This document shows positions 8,762-17,742 of a stretch of 64,000 nt of DNA, in pieces (the first letter of the stretch is position 1; every line of letters starts with the position of its first letter). The stretch comes from an uncultured Acetatifactor sp. (lineage in GTDB: Bacteria; Bacillota; Clostridia; Lachnospirales; Lachnospiraceae). The notes under the pieces were generated by a model that saw nothing but the letters and a program-made list of their open reading frames with translations, ran no database searches and was not told the DNA's origin. The position numbers and the translations under genes are program-made. Location of the stretch: assembly GCA_910577185.1 (NCBI GenBank), contig CAJTLR010000008.1, positions 1 to 64,000 of the forward strand, in the 5' to 3' direction.

Positions 8762-8790
8762 TGTGTTGCAGCGGCAGACCACAAGTAAGA
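8762..8790 (+). repeat. Duplicate of the pgk 3' end
   Basis: The last codons of pgk with its stop (GCAGCGGCAGACGATAAGTAA) recur 57 bp later in diverged form (GCAGCGGCAGACCACAAGTAA), including an in-phase stop. It is a short tandem duplication or the scar of slippage in the pgk-tpiA gap. Confidence 0.7.
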
Positions 8791-8830
8791 TATCAGAAAG
8801 AAAAATAAAAAGAAAATCGAGGTTTTTATC

Positions 8831-9580
8831 ATGGCAAGAAAGAAAATTATTGCCGGCAACTGGAAGATGAACATGACTCCCAGCGAGGCAGTGGAATTGA
8901 TCGAGACACTGAAACCCCTTGTAAAGAATGATGATGTGGATGTGGTATTCTGTGTACCTGCCATAGACATTATTCCTGCCATGGAGGCTGCAAAGGGCAC
9001 CAATATCCACATTGGGGCAGAGAATATGTATTTTGAGGAGAAGGGCGCCTATACAGGTGAGATTTCCCCCGCAATGCTGGTAGACGCAGGTGTTAAGTAT
9101 GTGATCATCGGCCACTCCGAGAGAAGAGAGTATTTTGCTGAGACCGATGAGACCGTGAACAAGAAAGTTCTGAAAGCTTTTGAGCATGAGATTACGCCCA
9201 TAGTCTGCTGCGGTGAGACTCTGACCCAGAGAGAGCAGGGAGTTACCATTGATTTTGTGCGCCAGCAGATCAAGATTGCATTCCTGAATGTGACCGCACA
9301 GCAGGCTGCCACGGCAGTGATCGCTTATGAACCGATCTGGGCTATCGGTACCGGCAAGGTTGCTACTACGGAGCAGGCACAGGAAGTCTGCAAGGCAATC
9401 CGTGACTGCATTGCCGAGATCTATGACGATGCTACTGCTGCTGCAATCCGTATTCAGTACGGCGGTTCCGTATCCGCGTCCAACGCGGCCGAGCTGTTTG
9501 CACAAGCAGACATTGACGGTGGTCTGGTAGGAGGCGCTTCCCTGAAGCCGGATTTTGGCAAGATCGTAAACTATAAATAA
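8831..9580 (+). CDS. tpiA: Triose-phosphate isomerase
   Basis: A 249-residue TIM-barrel isomerase interconverting dihydroxyacetone phosphate and glyceraldehyde 3-phosphate. Catalytic Lys is in GNWKMN, the His electrophile in IIGHSERR, the base Glu in AYEPIWAIGTG, and the phosphate-binding loop in YGGSVSASNA. The start ATG follows a purine-rich but weak ribosome site (AAATCGAGG). It ends at a very strong terminator, closing the glycolytic block. Confidence 0.97.
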   Translation: MARKKIIAGNWKMNMTPSEAVELIETLKPLVKNDDVDVVFCVPAIDIIPAMEAAKGTNIHIGAENMYFEEKGAYTGEISPAMLVDAGVKYVIIGHSERREYFAETDETVNKKVLKAFEHEITPIVCCGETLTQREQGVTIDFVRQQIKIAFLNVTAQQAATAVIAYEPIWAIGTGKVATTEQAQEVCKAIRDCIAEIYDDATAAAIRIQYGGSVSASNAAELFAQADIDGGLVGGASLKPDFGKIVNYK

Positions 9581-9598
9581 GTAGCAAAGCGCACAATA

Positions 9599-9646
9599 AA
9601 CAGCACTATATATAGTAAATAAAATGCTATATATAGTGCTGTTTTT
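9599..9646 (+). terminator. tpiA rho-independent terminator
   Basis: A perfect 17-bp stem (arms 9599-9615 and 9627-9643, starting AACAGCACTA) with an 11-nt loop, running into TTTTT. The bases after it (ATGCAC) resemble the start of the structured repeats, but no repeat body follows. Confidence 0.93.
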
Positions 9647-9712
9647 ATGCACTTCTGCAAGTATGCCTGAAATATTTAAAATGAAAGTAAAATATTTTTG
9701 TTTAAAATTGTG

Positions 9713-9741
9713 TTGTGATCTATACGCGTAAGTGATATAAT
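9713..9741 (+). promoter_or_regulatory. Promoter of the lipoprotein gene
   Basis: TTGTGA (9713-9718) and a perfect TATAAT (9736-9741) are 17 bp apart, with TGA just before the -10 as an extended element. Confidence 0.75.
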
Positions 9742-9815
9742 TGTCCGGATACATAAAACGGTATCTAAAAACAAGTGCGAAAAGTATAATACAACATAGG
9801 GAGAAAGCAGAAAAA

Positions 9816-10412
9816 ATGAAAAAAAGGGTTTTAGGATTATTTGTTTCTTTGGTTTTATCAATTAGTTTATTTGGGTGCGGAAACAGTGCGGAACCAAAGC
9901 AGGAAGAACAACAGCAGACAAGTCAGGACGCTGCCGGTAGTACAGATGCGGAGCAAGAAGAAAAAGAACAGGAAGAACCAGGCCATCAGGAGGAAGAGGA
10001 TCAGGGGGTGGACCCGTCGGAAACGGAATCGGCAGAAGATGCTGACCAACAGACCGAGACATCCGAAATTGACGAAGAATATGCGGAACAGAAAAGATTG
10101 TATGAAGAATCAATGAATTTGTTTGATGAAAGTAAAACATATACAATACAGGAATTTTGTTATCTTTTGCAGGATGCCGCAGAAATTATAGGAGTAGAAT
10201 TTTCGGCAGATGTGGCGAAAGACAGTATTCCAACTTCAAAGACAATCAATTTGGAAGGGGAAAAATTAAAAGAGACTTATGATGATTTTGTCTGGCACAT
10301 GATTGGCGGACCAGCCGGAAATGAGAAAATGGATTTGTACTTTGGATTAAGCGATACCGATACAACAGGCGATTTCGAGATATATGTATTTACAAGAATT
10401 CATCAGGAATAA
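9816..10412 (+). CDS. Predicted lipoprotein with acidic linker
   Basis: A 198-residue protein exported and lipid-anchored: a Lys-rich start (MKKRVLG), a hydrophobic core and the lipobox SLFGC, so Cys-22 should be modified. Residues 28-85 are a low-complexity Gln/Glu-rich linker; the globular part is residues 90-198, with no motif I recognise. The ATG at 9816 is chosen because it gives the signal peptide and has GGGAGAAAG upstream. Codon use is more AT-rich than in the glycolytic genes before it. It appears to be a single gene with its own promoter. No terminator was seen before the next gene. Confidence 0.8.
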   Translation: MKKRVLGLFVSLVLSISLFGCGNSAEPKQEEQQQTSQDAAGSTDAEQEEKEQEEPGHQEEEDQGVDPSETESAEDADQQTETSEIDEEYAEQKRLYEESMNLFDESKTYTIQEFCYLLQDAAEIIGVEFSADVAKDSIPTSKTINLEGEKLKETYDDFVWHMIGGPAGNEKMDLYFGLSDTDTTGDFEIYVFTRIHQE

Positions 10413-10532
10413 TGAAAAGTATCATAAAATATTCTGATTAAGCAGGAAAAGTGACGGAGCATTAAGGTTTTTGAAACAGTGCCGGGAAAAGCCCTGATTA
10501 TTTTCAGAACACAAAAAAGGGAGGCGGGACAA

Positions 10533-12152
10533 ATGAATTTATGTAAACCCATCTGCATCGCGGAAAATAAAAAGGCCAATGTGGTTATTGTCGCAAGAGA
10601 GTTTAAGCGCGCTGCCGGAATCCTGACAGAATACCTGAACAAAATCACGGATGCGGAATTTACGGTGCAGGAGACCACATCGGTATCACCGGGCATTGTG
10701 CTCAGAAAAGCAGACCACGGTACTCATGGCTTCTGCTACCGGATTTTTGACAAAGACATTGTATTTGAAGCGGGAAATGAGCAGGCCATGGTGTATGCTG
10801 TATATGACTGGCTGGAGCGTGTCGTGGGGTGCAGGTATTACTCCCGCTGCTATGAGTATATCCCGTTTGACGCCAATTTGACGGTATGTTTTGAAGAATA
10901 TGGTTTTTCTCCCATTTTGGAGTACCGGGAAATTTTGTACCGGGATTACAGTGTTCCGGAATTTGCGGAAAAGCATAAGATGACCCCCTGCTCCAAACGG
11001 GATGAAAACTGGGGATTCTGGTGCCATTCTTTTTACACGCTCTGCCCGCCGGAGGAATATTTTGAAACACATCCAGAATATTTTTCGCTGCATGAGGGCA
11101 GAAGAGTGGGAGAGAAAGCACAGCTTTGCCTGTCCCACCCGGATGTGTTTGAGATCGTCCTGCGTAATCTGAAAAAGCATATGGAGAAGAAACCGGAAGC
11201 GAGATACTGGTCTGTCTCCCAGAATGATAACGGGGCCTACTGCCAGTGTGATAAATGCAGGAAGATGAACGAGAGGGATGGTTCCCCCATGGGATCCGTC
11301 CTGAATTTTGTGAACCGTATTGCCGGACAGTTTCCGGACAAAGTGATATCAACCCTGGCATACTGGTATACGAGAAAGGCTCCTGCCATTACCCGGCCAG
11401 AGCAGAATGTTCACATAATGCTGTGCAACATTGAGGCAAACAGGGGGCTTCCCATTGCTTCGGATGAGAAGTCCGCCGGTTCCCGTCAGGAACTGCTGGA
11501 CTGGAAGGAAATCTGCAGCAATGTCTTTTTGTGGGACTATTGTATTCAGTTCCGGAACCTGGTGAGCCCCTTTCCGAATCTGCGGGTGCTGGGCCCCAAT
11601 ATCCGGTTTTTTGTGGAAAATAATGTCCGTTCCTTGTTCAGCCAGTGCAATCGGGAAATCGGGGGAGAATTTCATGAGCTGAGGGGGTATCTGCTGGCCA
11701 AACTAATGTGGGATCCTTACGCGGATGAGAGAGAGATTCTGACAGATTTCCTGAACGGTTATTACAAGCAGGCAGGGCCGCTTATCCTGCAGTATATTGA
11801 CTTATTACATGATGAAATGGAAAAAGCGGGAGGGGAGCTGAATATTTTCGGCGGCCCTCTGGACGCCGGGGATACCTGGATGAGGGAGGAAGTTTTCCGA
11901 CAGTATGAGGCTTTGTTTGAGCAGGCAATCTCCCTGACCGAAAGCGACAGGGAGGTGCAGTTTAGGGTGAACACCGCCGCCATGCCGGTTTATTATGCGG
12001 GAATCGTCCTGAAATACGGTAACCGGGAGGAAAAAATCCAGCGGATCCGGCGGTTTGCCGAGCAGGCCCGCAAGACAGGACTGGTCATGGTGGAAGAATG
12101 GAAAATCACGGCAGACAAATTTATCACGGATGCGGTGGCGGAACTGGAGTGA
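10533..12152 (+). CDS. DUF4838-type carbohydrate-associated protein
   Basis: A 539-residue protein resembling DUF4838 proteins: an N-terminal domain of the alpha-glucuronidase N-domain type (residues 1-110), then a TIM-barrel-like region with the diagnostic QNDN...CQCDKCRKMN...GSPMGSVLNFVN segment near residue 235. The family sits in polysaccharide utilisation regions and is thought to act on glycans, but its chemistry is not established. There is no signal peptide, so this copy should be cytoplasmic. The start at 10533 has GGAGG 8 bp upstream. It stands alone, with a 120-bp upstream gap that shows no clear promoter. Confidence 0.75.
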   Translation: MNLCKPICIAENKKANVVIVAREFKRAAGILTEYLNKITDAEFTVQETTSVSPGIVLRKADHGTHGFCYRIFDKDIVFEAGNEQAMVYAVYDWLERVVGCRYYSRCYEYIPFDANLTVCFEEYGFSPILEYREILYRDYSVPEFAEKHKMTPCSKRDENWGFWCHSFYTLCPPEEYFETHPEYFSLHEGRRVGEKAQLCLSHPDVFEIVLRNLKKHMEKKPEARYWSVSQNDNGAYCQCDKCRKMNERDGSPMGSVLNFVNRIAGQFPDKVISTLAYWYTRKAPAITRPEQNVHIMLCNIEANRGLPIASDEKSAGSRQELLDWKEICSNVFLWDYCIQFRNLVSPFPNLRVLGPNIRFFVENNVRSLFSQCNREIGGEFHELRGYLLAKLMWDPYADEREILTDFLNGYYKQAGPLILQYIDLLHDEMEKAGGELNIFGGPLDAGDTWMREEVFRQYEALFEQAISLTESDREVQFRVNTAAMPVYYAGIVLKYGNREEKIQRIRRFAEQARKTGLVMVEEWKITADKFITDAVAELE

Positions 12153-12225
12153 CAGTGCGGTGTGACTTGTCGTTCCCATGGAGATTCAGCTGTACGCGGA
12201 CCATGCATTCCATAATTTTGTGCAT

Positions 12226-13188
12226 TCATTCTTCCACGGTGAGGGTTTGGGACATCCAGCGCTGCAGATCCTGAATCAACTGCCGGGTGCGGACTTTTGC
12301 CCCTTCTTCCGACAGATGAAGGGAGGTATTGTAAAAATACTCATAAGGAAAGTAATAATCCCGGCAGTTTGATATGAAAGCACAGTCAAGAAGCTCATTC
12401 AGGGAGTTCTGGAAAATCTCATAGTCCTCCGGTGAGGGGGTGTATTCCCCGTCGGGAATGGGGAAACCTGCCACCACGATGGAAGCGCCCCTCTCTTCTA
12501 TGTCATGAATGTACTGGTTCAGGCGGTCAATGCAGGCCTGGCCGATCTCCGGAACCGCCACGACTCCGGGCCGGAACATATTTTCATAGACATCCAGATC
12601 GGAATCCGGCCGGTAGGAGATATCCCCGTACTGATTAAACGCCGTTCTGGAATAGCAGCTGTCTATCTCCTGATTTCCCAGGTGGCGCAGCCACAAAAGT
12701 GTGGATTCTTTCAGATATCTGGGGGCGGAAACCAGCATGTCAAGATAGTCTTTTTCCCGCAGGACAGACCACAGTTCCCAGTGCTTTTCCAATGTGATCC
12801 ATGCCACGGAAGCGCTTCCGATGGTATCGTCGTCATCATAATTTGTATGGCAGATGACCACAATGTCACCTTCTCCCACGTTGAGGGTTGCCATCTGCTC
12901 ATGAAAGGAATTGTTCAGCGCAACATTGAGCCCCAGGTTTACCACCGGCATTCCCATGGCGTCTTCCAGTTCCTGGGAATCAATGCCGAAGGCAATGTTT
13001 GAGTTTCCCACCAGAATAATCTTGGGGCCTTCGATGGACTCCAGTCTTGCGATCTTGTCGATCATGGATGCCTGATAATTTGTCGAATACTGATTTCCCA
13101 CTATGTATACATTGACAAGTACAAATGTAACGGCGGTTGTGGTCATAAGTCCCAGAAAAATACATACCTTTTCAACAAATTTTTTCAT
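12226..13188 (-). CDS. Membrane-anchored SGNH-like protein (MBOAT partner)
   Basis: A 320-residue protein with an N-terminal membrane anchor (residues 8-28), the rest presumably outside the cell. A nucleophile-like GNSN (ILVGNSNIAFGIDS, about residue 60) and a C-terminal LHLSEEG carrying the catalytic-type His fit an SGNH/DltD-like or AlgJ-like esterase/acyltransferase fold. It starts 20 bp after the MBOAT gene in the same direction, so the two are one operon. Known pairs of this kind pass acyl groups across the membrane to a cell-surface polymer. The start at 13188 gives MKKFVEKV; the upstream part of the open frame overlaps the MBOAT gene and is not used. The target polymer is unknown. Confidence 0.72.
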   Translation of the reverse strand: MKKFVEKVCIFLGLMTTTAVTFVLVNVYIVGNQYSTNYQASMIDKIARLESIEGPKIILVGNSNIAFGIDSQELEDAMGMPVVNLGLNVALNNSFHEQMATLNVGEGDIVVICHTNYDDDDTIGSASVAWITLEKHWELWSVLREKDYLDMLVSAPRYLKESTLLWLRHLGNQEIDSCYSRTAFNQYGDISYRPDSDLDVYENMFRPGVVAVPEIGQACIDRLNQYIHDIEERGASIVVAGFPIPDGEYTPSPEDYEIFQNSLNELLDCAFISNCRDYYFPYEYFYNTSLHLSEEGAKVRTRQLIQDLQRWMSQTLTVEE

Positions 13189-13208
13189 GTCGTTCCTTCC
13201 TTTCAGAC

Positions 13209-14657
13209 TTAAAACTGGAAATAAATAAATTCTTTTCCGCTGGTGGTGGGCGTAAAGAAAATGATTCCCCAGACCAGCAGCATATAGATCATCCACCGGA
13301 TGACAAGTTTCTGGCTTCCCACCCAGGCGATCACATCCTTTTTTTCAGAGGCAAAATCATAGGAACCCAGCAGGAACAGCACAATGGCACAGAACAGGAG
13401 GCCTCTTTTTCCCAGCTCAAATACGGCTATGCCTTCCGCCAAATAGGTGAGGGGGGACGAAATGCCGGTGAAGGCATTTGTGATGATGTACCATGCGTCA
13501 TTCAGCGTGGCGGCGCGGAAAAAAATCCAGGCAAAAGACACGAAAAGGAAGACCGGAATGACTGCGGCATAATGTTTTCGGCCGTTTCTTTTTTCCTGCT
13601 TTGAAAGGGAATTCCCTGAAAGGGCATCTTCTGCCACCTGGGCGAGACCGTGCACGGCTCCCCAGATCACAAAAGTCCAGTTGGCCCCGTGCCAGAGTCC
13701 GCTCACCATAAAAGTAGCCAGCAGATTCCATCTGTGACGCCATTTGGAAACCCGGTTTCCCCCCAGGGGAATATAAACATAATCTTTGAACCATGTGGAA
13801 AGGGAGATATGCCATTTACTCCAGAACTCCCTGATACTGCCCGAAAAGTAAGGGCTTTTGAAATTCTGCATCAGTTCGATTCCAAACAGTCTGGCGGTGC
13901 CCAGGGCGATGTCGGAATAGCCGGAGAAGTCACAGTAAATCTGTACGGTAAAGAAAAAGGTTGCCAGACACAGGGAAAAACCCTGGAAAAGGGTGACATT
14001 ATTGTAAATTTTATCGGAATAAGAAGCAAAAGTATCCGCAATGACAAGTTTTTTGAAAAAGCCCCATGCCATAAGCTTTAAGCCGTAGGAAGCCTGGTCA
14101 TAGGAAAAAGAGTGATGTTCTTTGATTTGGGGCATCAGGCTGGAAGTTCTCTCGATGGGGCCGGCCACCAGCTGAGGAAAAAAGGCCACAAATGTGGCAT
14201 ATTTTCCAAAATGTCTCTCTGCCGGTACCTGACCGCGGTATACATCGGTTACATAACTGATGGTCTGGAAGACATAAAATGAGATTCCCACAGGAAGGAT
14301 CACCTTGATCAGAAGGGGATCCATTTGAACGGAAAATAATCCGGCGGCACCGGATATACTGACTGCCAGGAAATTGTAATATTTGAACAGAAACAAAATG
14401 GAAAGGCTTGACACCACGGCAAGAACCAGAAAAAATTTTTTTTTCTTCGGTTCACCGGTCTTTTCCACCAGAAGGGCCGTCCCATAGGAGATAAATGTGA
14501 TAAGCAGAATCAGGAATACATATTTTGCATTCCAGCTCATATAAAAATAATAACTGGAAACAAGGAGTATAAACCATTGGAAGCGTTTTGGCACTATCCA
14601 GTATAATATGAAAACAATGGGCAGAAAAACTGCATACGAAAAGGAGTTAAAAAGCAT
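13209..14657 (-). CDS. MBOAT-family O-acyltransferase (DltB/AlgI-like)
   Basis: A 482-residue polytopic membrane protein with about 11 hydrophobic segments. The signature region shows FFPQLVAGPIERTSSLMPQ and the conserved acyl-transfer His in SGLWHGANWTFVIWGAVHG. MBOAT proteins of this type transfer acetyl or other acyl groups through the membrane to extracellular glycans or teichoic acids. It lacks dltA/dltC neighbours, so glycan O-acetylation is more likely than D-alanylation. The ATG is preceded by AGAGGA. It heads a two-gene operon with the SGNH-like protein. Confidence 0.88.
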   Translation of the reverse strand: MLFNSFSYAVFLPIVFILYWIVPKRFQWFILLVSSYYFYMSWNAKYVFLILLITFISYGTALLVEKTGEPKKKKFFLVLAVVSSLSILFLFKYYNFLAVSISGAAGLFSVQMDPLLIKVILPVGISFYVFQTISYVTDVYRGQVPAERHFGKYATFVAFFPQLVAGPIERTSSLMPQIKEHHSFSYDQASYGLKLMAWGFFKKLVIADTFASYSDKIYNNVTLFQGFSLCLATFFFTVQIYCDFSGYSDIALGTARLFGIELMQNFKSPYFSGSIREFWSKWHISLSTWFKDYVYIPLGGNRVSKWRHRWNLLATFMVSGLWHGANWTFVIWGAVHGLAQVAEDALSGNSLSKQEKRNGRKHYAAVIPVFLFVSFAWIFFRAATLNDAWYIITNAFTGISSPLTYLAEGIAVFELGKRGLLFCAIVLFLLGSYDFASEKKDVIAWVGSQKLVIRWMIYMLLVWGIIFFTPTTSGKEFIYFQF

Positions 14658-14689
14658 CGTTCTATCCTCTTTTGTATTTTCAAGTAATC

Positions 14690-14720
14690 ATTATAATGTT
14701 AAAAAAGATAATGCTGACAA
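14690..14720 (-). promoter_or_regulatory. Possible promoter of the MBOAT operon
   Basis: Minus strand TTGTCA (14715-14720) and a perfect TATAAT (14690-14695), but 19 bp apart, so it is a suboptimal pair. Confidence 0.45.
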
Positions 14721-14869
14721 CTGCATTTCACTTTTATTATAATGGAAACATTCTGAAAAAACAATAGAAAAAAATCAAATCAAAAACAAAATATTACTGT
14801 CAACCATTTATTTATAAAATTCTGTTTAGATTTTCCAAAGGCAAAAACCCATTCTGATAGGTTACGCCT

Positions 14870-14899
14870 GTAACCGTTCAGTGTTCTGCCGGAACTGTT
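14870..14899. promoter_or_regulatory. Palindromes that may be the TetR operator
   Basis: GGTTAC-GCCT-GTAACC (14870-14885) is a perfect 6-bp inverted repeat, followed at once by a second imperfect one with GTTC/GAAC arms. They lie 60-75 bp upstream of the TetR promoter and between it and the MBOAT promoter, where a TetR repressor could control one or both directions. The rest of 14721-14943 is AT-rich with nothing recognised. Confidence 0.35.
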
Positions 14900-14943
14900 A
14901 TAGGGAGGTGTTTCGGGAAGCTTTCCTTTTCGGGCAGGGGGTA

Positions 14944-14971
14944 TTGACAAGAGAGGTAAATTGTGTATAAT
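14944..14971 (+). promoter_or_regulatory. Promoter of the TetR gene
   Basis: Consensus TTGACA (14944-14949) and consensus TATAAT (14966-14971) with a 16-bp spacer: the transcript leader is only about 30 nt. Confidence 0.8.
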
Positions 14972-15005
14972 TAACAGACATAAATATTGAATTTTTTGGG
15001 AGGAA

Positions 15006-15629
15006 GTGATCCATCTGGATGATACCAAAAACCGAATCATTTCCGCTGCCATGAAAGCCGTGCGCCAGTATGGGCTGGAAGGTGTGCGTATCCAGAATGT
15101 CAGTGATCTGGCGGGGATTTCGCCGGGAGTAATTTACCGTTACTTTGAGAGTAAGGACCAGCTGCTGACGGCATGTTTTACTTATGTGGACAGACAGGCG
15201 GCAGCAATTTTTGAGCATCTGAATTTCAACCCCCTGGTCATGTTTGCGGATCCTGTGAAAGCCATAAAAAGTCTATGGCAGCCCTATTTTCGTTTCTGGG
15301 TAACGCATCCGGACGAGACCATTTTTTATCATCGGTTCCGGGACAGTGCCTTTTTTCCGGAGTATGACAGAAAACGGGTTGTGAATTATTTTGATGCGTT
15401 TGTGGAGATAGTGCGTGTTTTTCGGAAGGAGTTCCCCGGTCTGATCTGTATCAACCAGGATCTCTTATGGCTTCATGTGCTTACTTCTACCGTGCTGTAT
15501 GCAAAATATGTGGTGGAGGGTGTGATTCCGGACAATCAGGAGACGGAGGATACCATATTCCGGCTGCTGAGCATGGGGCTGAGCGGTTATCTGCAGACAG
15601 ATAACCACGAAGAAGAAAAACAATCATGA
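15006..15629 (+). CDS. TetR/AcrR-family regulator
   Basis: A 207-residue repressor with an N-terminal TetR helix-turn-helix (RIISAAMKAVRQYGLEGVRIQ ... AGISPGVIYRYFESKDQLL, residues 8-55) and an all-helical ligand domain. Typical length for the family. The start is uncertain: the only in-frame standard start near the N-terminus is GTG 15006, yet GGGAGG ends only 2 bp before it, so a CTG at 15015 or a non-standard start may be used; the next ATG (15051) would cut into the first helix. It is divergent from the MBOAT operon, a possible target along with itself. The inducer is unknown. Confidence 0.85.
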   Translation: MIHLDDTKNRIISAAMKAVRQYGLEGVRIQNVSDLAGISPGVIYRYFESKDQLLTACFTYVDRQAAAIFEHLNFNPLVMFADPVKAIKSLWQPYFRFWVTHPDETIFYHRFRDSAFFPEYDRKRVVNYFDAFVEIVRVFRKEFPGLICINQDLLWLHVLTSTVLYAKYVVEGVIPDNQETEDTIFRLLSMGLSGYLQTDNHEEEKQS

Positions 15630-15635
15630 AAACGT

Positions 15636-15660
15636 ACCGCTGGAGGGCGGTTTGTTTTTA
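15636..15660 (+). terminator. Terminator of the TetR gene
   Basis: ACCGC/GCGGT stem with a 6-nt loop followed by TTTGTTTTT, 6 bp after the stop. Confidence 0.6.
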
Positions 15661-15787
15661 CAAAAAAGTAAATAAATATTTACTCTCGATATTGGAAGGA
15701 ACGGGCAGAGAAAAATTTCATAAGATAAAATAATATGTATATAAATGTCGAAAAATGAGTCCGGCACATCGGACAAGGAGTGTAGAT

Positions 15788-16705
15788 ATGGAAAAAATAT
15801 TGATAGTTGACGACAGCTCCCTGCAGGCAGCTTATTTGAAAACGATTTTGGGTGACATGTACGACATCACCATTGCGCAGACGGCGGAAGATGGACTTCA
15901 TTATGCAAGTACCGAAAAATTTTCCCTGATTTTGCTGGATGTGGTCATGCCGGGCATGGATGGCTTTACATTGCTGAAAAAGCTGCAGGAGGAAATCATT
16001 ACCCAGAGTGTACCGGTTATTCTGATCACCAGCCTTTCCGACATTCAGAATGAGCAGCACGGTCTCACGCTGGGAGCGGTGGATTATATCACCAAGCCGT
16101 TCAGCCCTATGATTGTAAAAGCCAGGGTCAACACGCACATCAAGCTTTACAATTACCGGAGGCAGATCGAGTATCAGTCCAGGATCGACCAGCTGACCGG
16201 AATCGCAAACCGGAGGGAGCATGACCGTTGCAGCGCCTTGAAATGGAACGAGGCTGTCCGTCTGAGGGTTCCTTTCTCCATCTGCATGATAGACATTGAT
16301 CATTTCAAGTCATATAATGACACTTTCGGGCATCCGGCAGGGGACCGGGTTATTGCGGATGTGGCAAAGACGATATCCTCGTGCCTGCAGCGCACCACGG
16401 ACTTTTTTGCCCGGTACGGGGGAGAGGAATTTGTGGCGTTTCTCATGGGGGACAGTACGGAGAAAGCATTTGAACATGTGAAAAAAATCCGTCAGGCCAT
16501 TGAAGAACTCCACATTCCTCACGCGCCATCCGTGTCGGAATGGGTTACGGTCAGCATTGGGGGCGTCACGGCCATACCCCAGGCGGTAAATGCCTATGAC
16601 GCATACTTAAAGATTGCGGACACAATGTTATATGACGCAAAGAAGTATGGCCGCAACAGGGTAGTCTGGGCCGACGGGAAAAAAGGGCAGTTGTTTGAAA
16701 AATAA
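15788..16705 (+). CDS. Response regulator diguanylate cyclase (REC-GGDEF)
   Basis: A 305-residue protein that should make cyclic di-GMP from two GTP when phosphorylated. Residues 1-120 are a receiver domain with VDDSSLQ acidic pocket, the phospho-acceptor Asp in LILLDVVMPGMDG and the KPF near residue 106. Residues 140-300 are a GGDEF domain with the active GGEEF (RYGGEEF) and an intact inhibitory I-site, RTTD, five residues before it. The start at 15788 has AAGGAG 7 bp upstream. No sensor kinase is adjacent, so its input is unknown. Confidence 0.93.
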   Translation: MEKILIVDDSSLQAAYLKTILGDMYDITIAQTAEDGLHYASTEKFSLILLDVVMPGMDGFTLLKKLQEEIITQSVPVILITSLSDIQNEQHGLTLGAVDYITKPFSPMIVKARVNTHIKLYNYRRQIEYQSRIDQLTGIANRREHDRCSALKWNEAVRLRVPFSICMIDIDHFKSYNDTFGHPAGDRVIADVAKTISSCLQRTTDFFARYGGEEFVAFLMGDSTEKAFEHVKKIRQAIEELHIPHAPSVSEWVTVSIGGVTAIPQAVNAYDAYLKIADTMLYDAKKYGRNRVVWADGKKGQLFEK

Positions 16706-16814
16706 TACCTATTGTGAACGGCTTCCAGACTAAGCTACTTAAGATATAGTAAGATGTGACATGGGATATGTTATGACATTTTATGGGACATAAAAATATA
16801 CAGAGGACAGAATT

Positions 16815-17372
16815 ATGGAACATATTTCATTGAGAATCGGGGAACGTTTAAAAGAAATACGTAATATCAGACAGATGACACTGGATGATGTGGCAAAGCT
16901 CACAGGAGTCAGCAAGCCCATGCTGGGACAGATAGAGAGAGGACAGTCCTCACCTACCATCAATACACTGTGGAAGATTTCCACAGGACTGAAAATTCCC
17001 TTGTCGTTTTTCTGCAAACAGCAGGAGGCCGAATTTCAGGTTGCAGAGGTGGAAGAGGAGGGCTGGATCACAAATGAAAACGAGGGAATGCGGGCATATC
17101 CGCTGTATCCTTTTGATCCGGTGAGGAATGTGGAAGTATTTTACCTGGAATTTGATTCGGGTATCAGACAGCGGTCGGAAACCCAGAGAAGAGGAGTGGA
17201 GAAATACATATTTCTGATAAACGGCACATTGAAAGTGATCGTGGGCGAAGAGGAAATAACCCTGACGAAACGGCAGTCCCTGCGTTTCCGGGCTGATATT
17301 TCCCATGAATATCTGAATGTGTCGGATGAATTATGTACATTTTATGACATGATTTTTTATCCCAATGACTAA
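16815..17372 (+). CDS. XRE-family regulator with C-terminal cupin
   Basis: A 185-residue transcription factor. Residues 5-62 are a helix-turn-helix of the Cro/CI type (LDDVAKLTGVSKPMLGQIERGQSSPTINTLWKI). Residues 105-180 form a small cupin (VEKYIFLINGTLKVIVGEEE...RFRADISHEYLN), which usually senses a small molecule. Family members such as PuuR-like proteins control amino-acid or polyamine genes, but no such gene is adjacent here. The ATG follows a weak AGAGGA site. Likely monocistronic. Confidence 0.9.
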   Translation: MEHISLRIGERLKEIRNIRQMTLDDVAKLTGVSKPMLGQIERGQSSPTINTLWKISTGLKIPLSFFCKQQEAEFQVAEVEEEGWITNENEGMRAYPLYPFDPVRNVEVFYLEFDSGIRQRSETQRRGVEKYIFLINGTLKVIVGEEEITLTKRQSLRFRADISHEYLNVSDELCTFYDMIFYPND

Positions 17373-17742
17373 AACGATGGCCCTGACAGGCCGGACTGTT
17401 TTGCAGGCCAGATGACGCATCCGGGCCGGTTTTCAGGTGCTTTTCTGCCGGAAAAGCCACCTTTCGGGAATCGGTTTTTCCACAAGTATTCTTCCGGTGC
17501 CTTCCGACATGGCTTTTTGCGCCCCACATTTCCGGGCGGATGTTCCGCTTTTTCCCTGCTCCGGCGGGCGGCGCGGGACATGCTGCCGGGAATGCGCAAG
17601 GAGGGTTTTTGACTGTCAGGCGCCAGTCTGTTTCCGGGCCTGCACAATCAAAGACCCCGCTGCAGGCAACGGGGTATCAAACTTGCAACGATGCAGAACA
17701 GAAAGCGTTCAAAGGACACTTTGGTATTTGACCCTCGCGGCA
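17373..17742. other. Long intergenic stretch with one hairpin
   Basis: No gene with coding character was seen. ACCCCG (17654-17659) and CGGGGT (17670-17675) form a hairpin. The sequence before it contains GC-rich short open frames on both strands without recognisable motifs. It may be decayed coding DNA. Confidence 0.4.

Noticed and set aside
7751..9754. 667-codon open frame on the minus strand over pgk and tpiA
   Set aside because: It lies wholly opposite two certain glycolytic genes; composition follows their biased codons and shows no protein motif.
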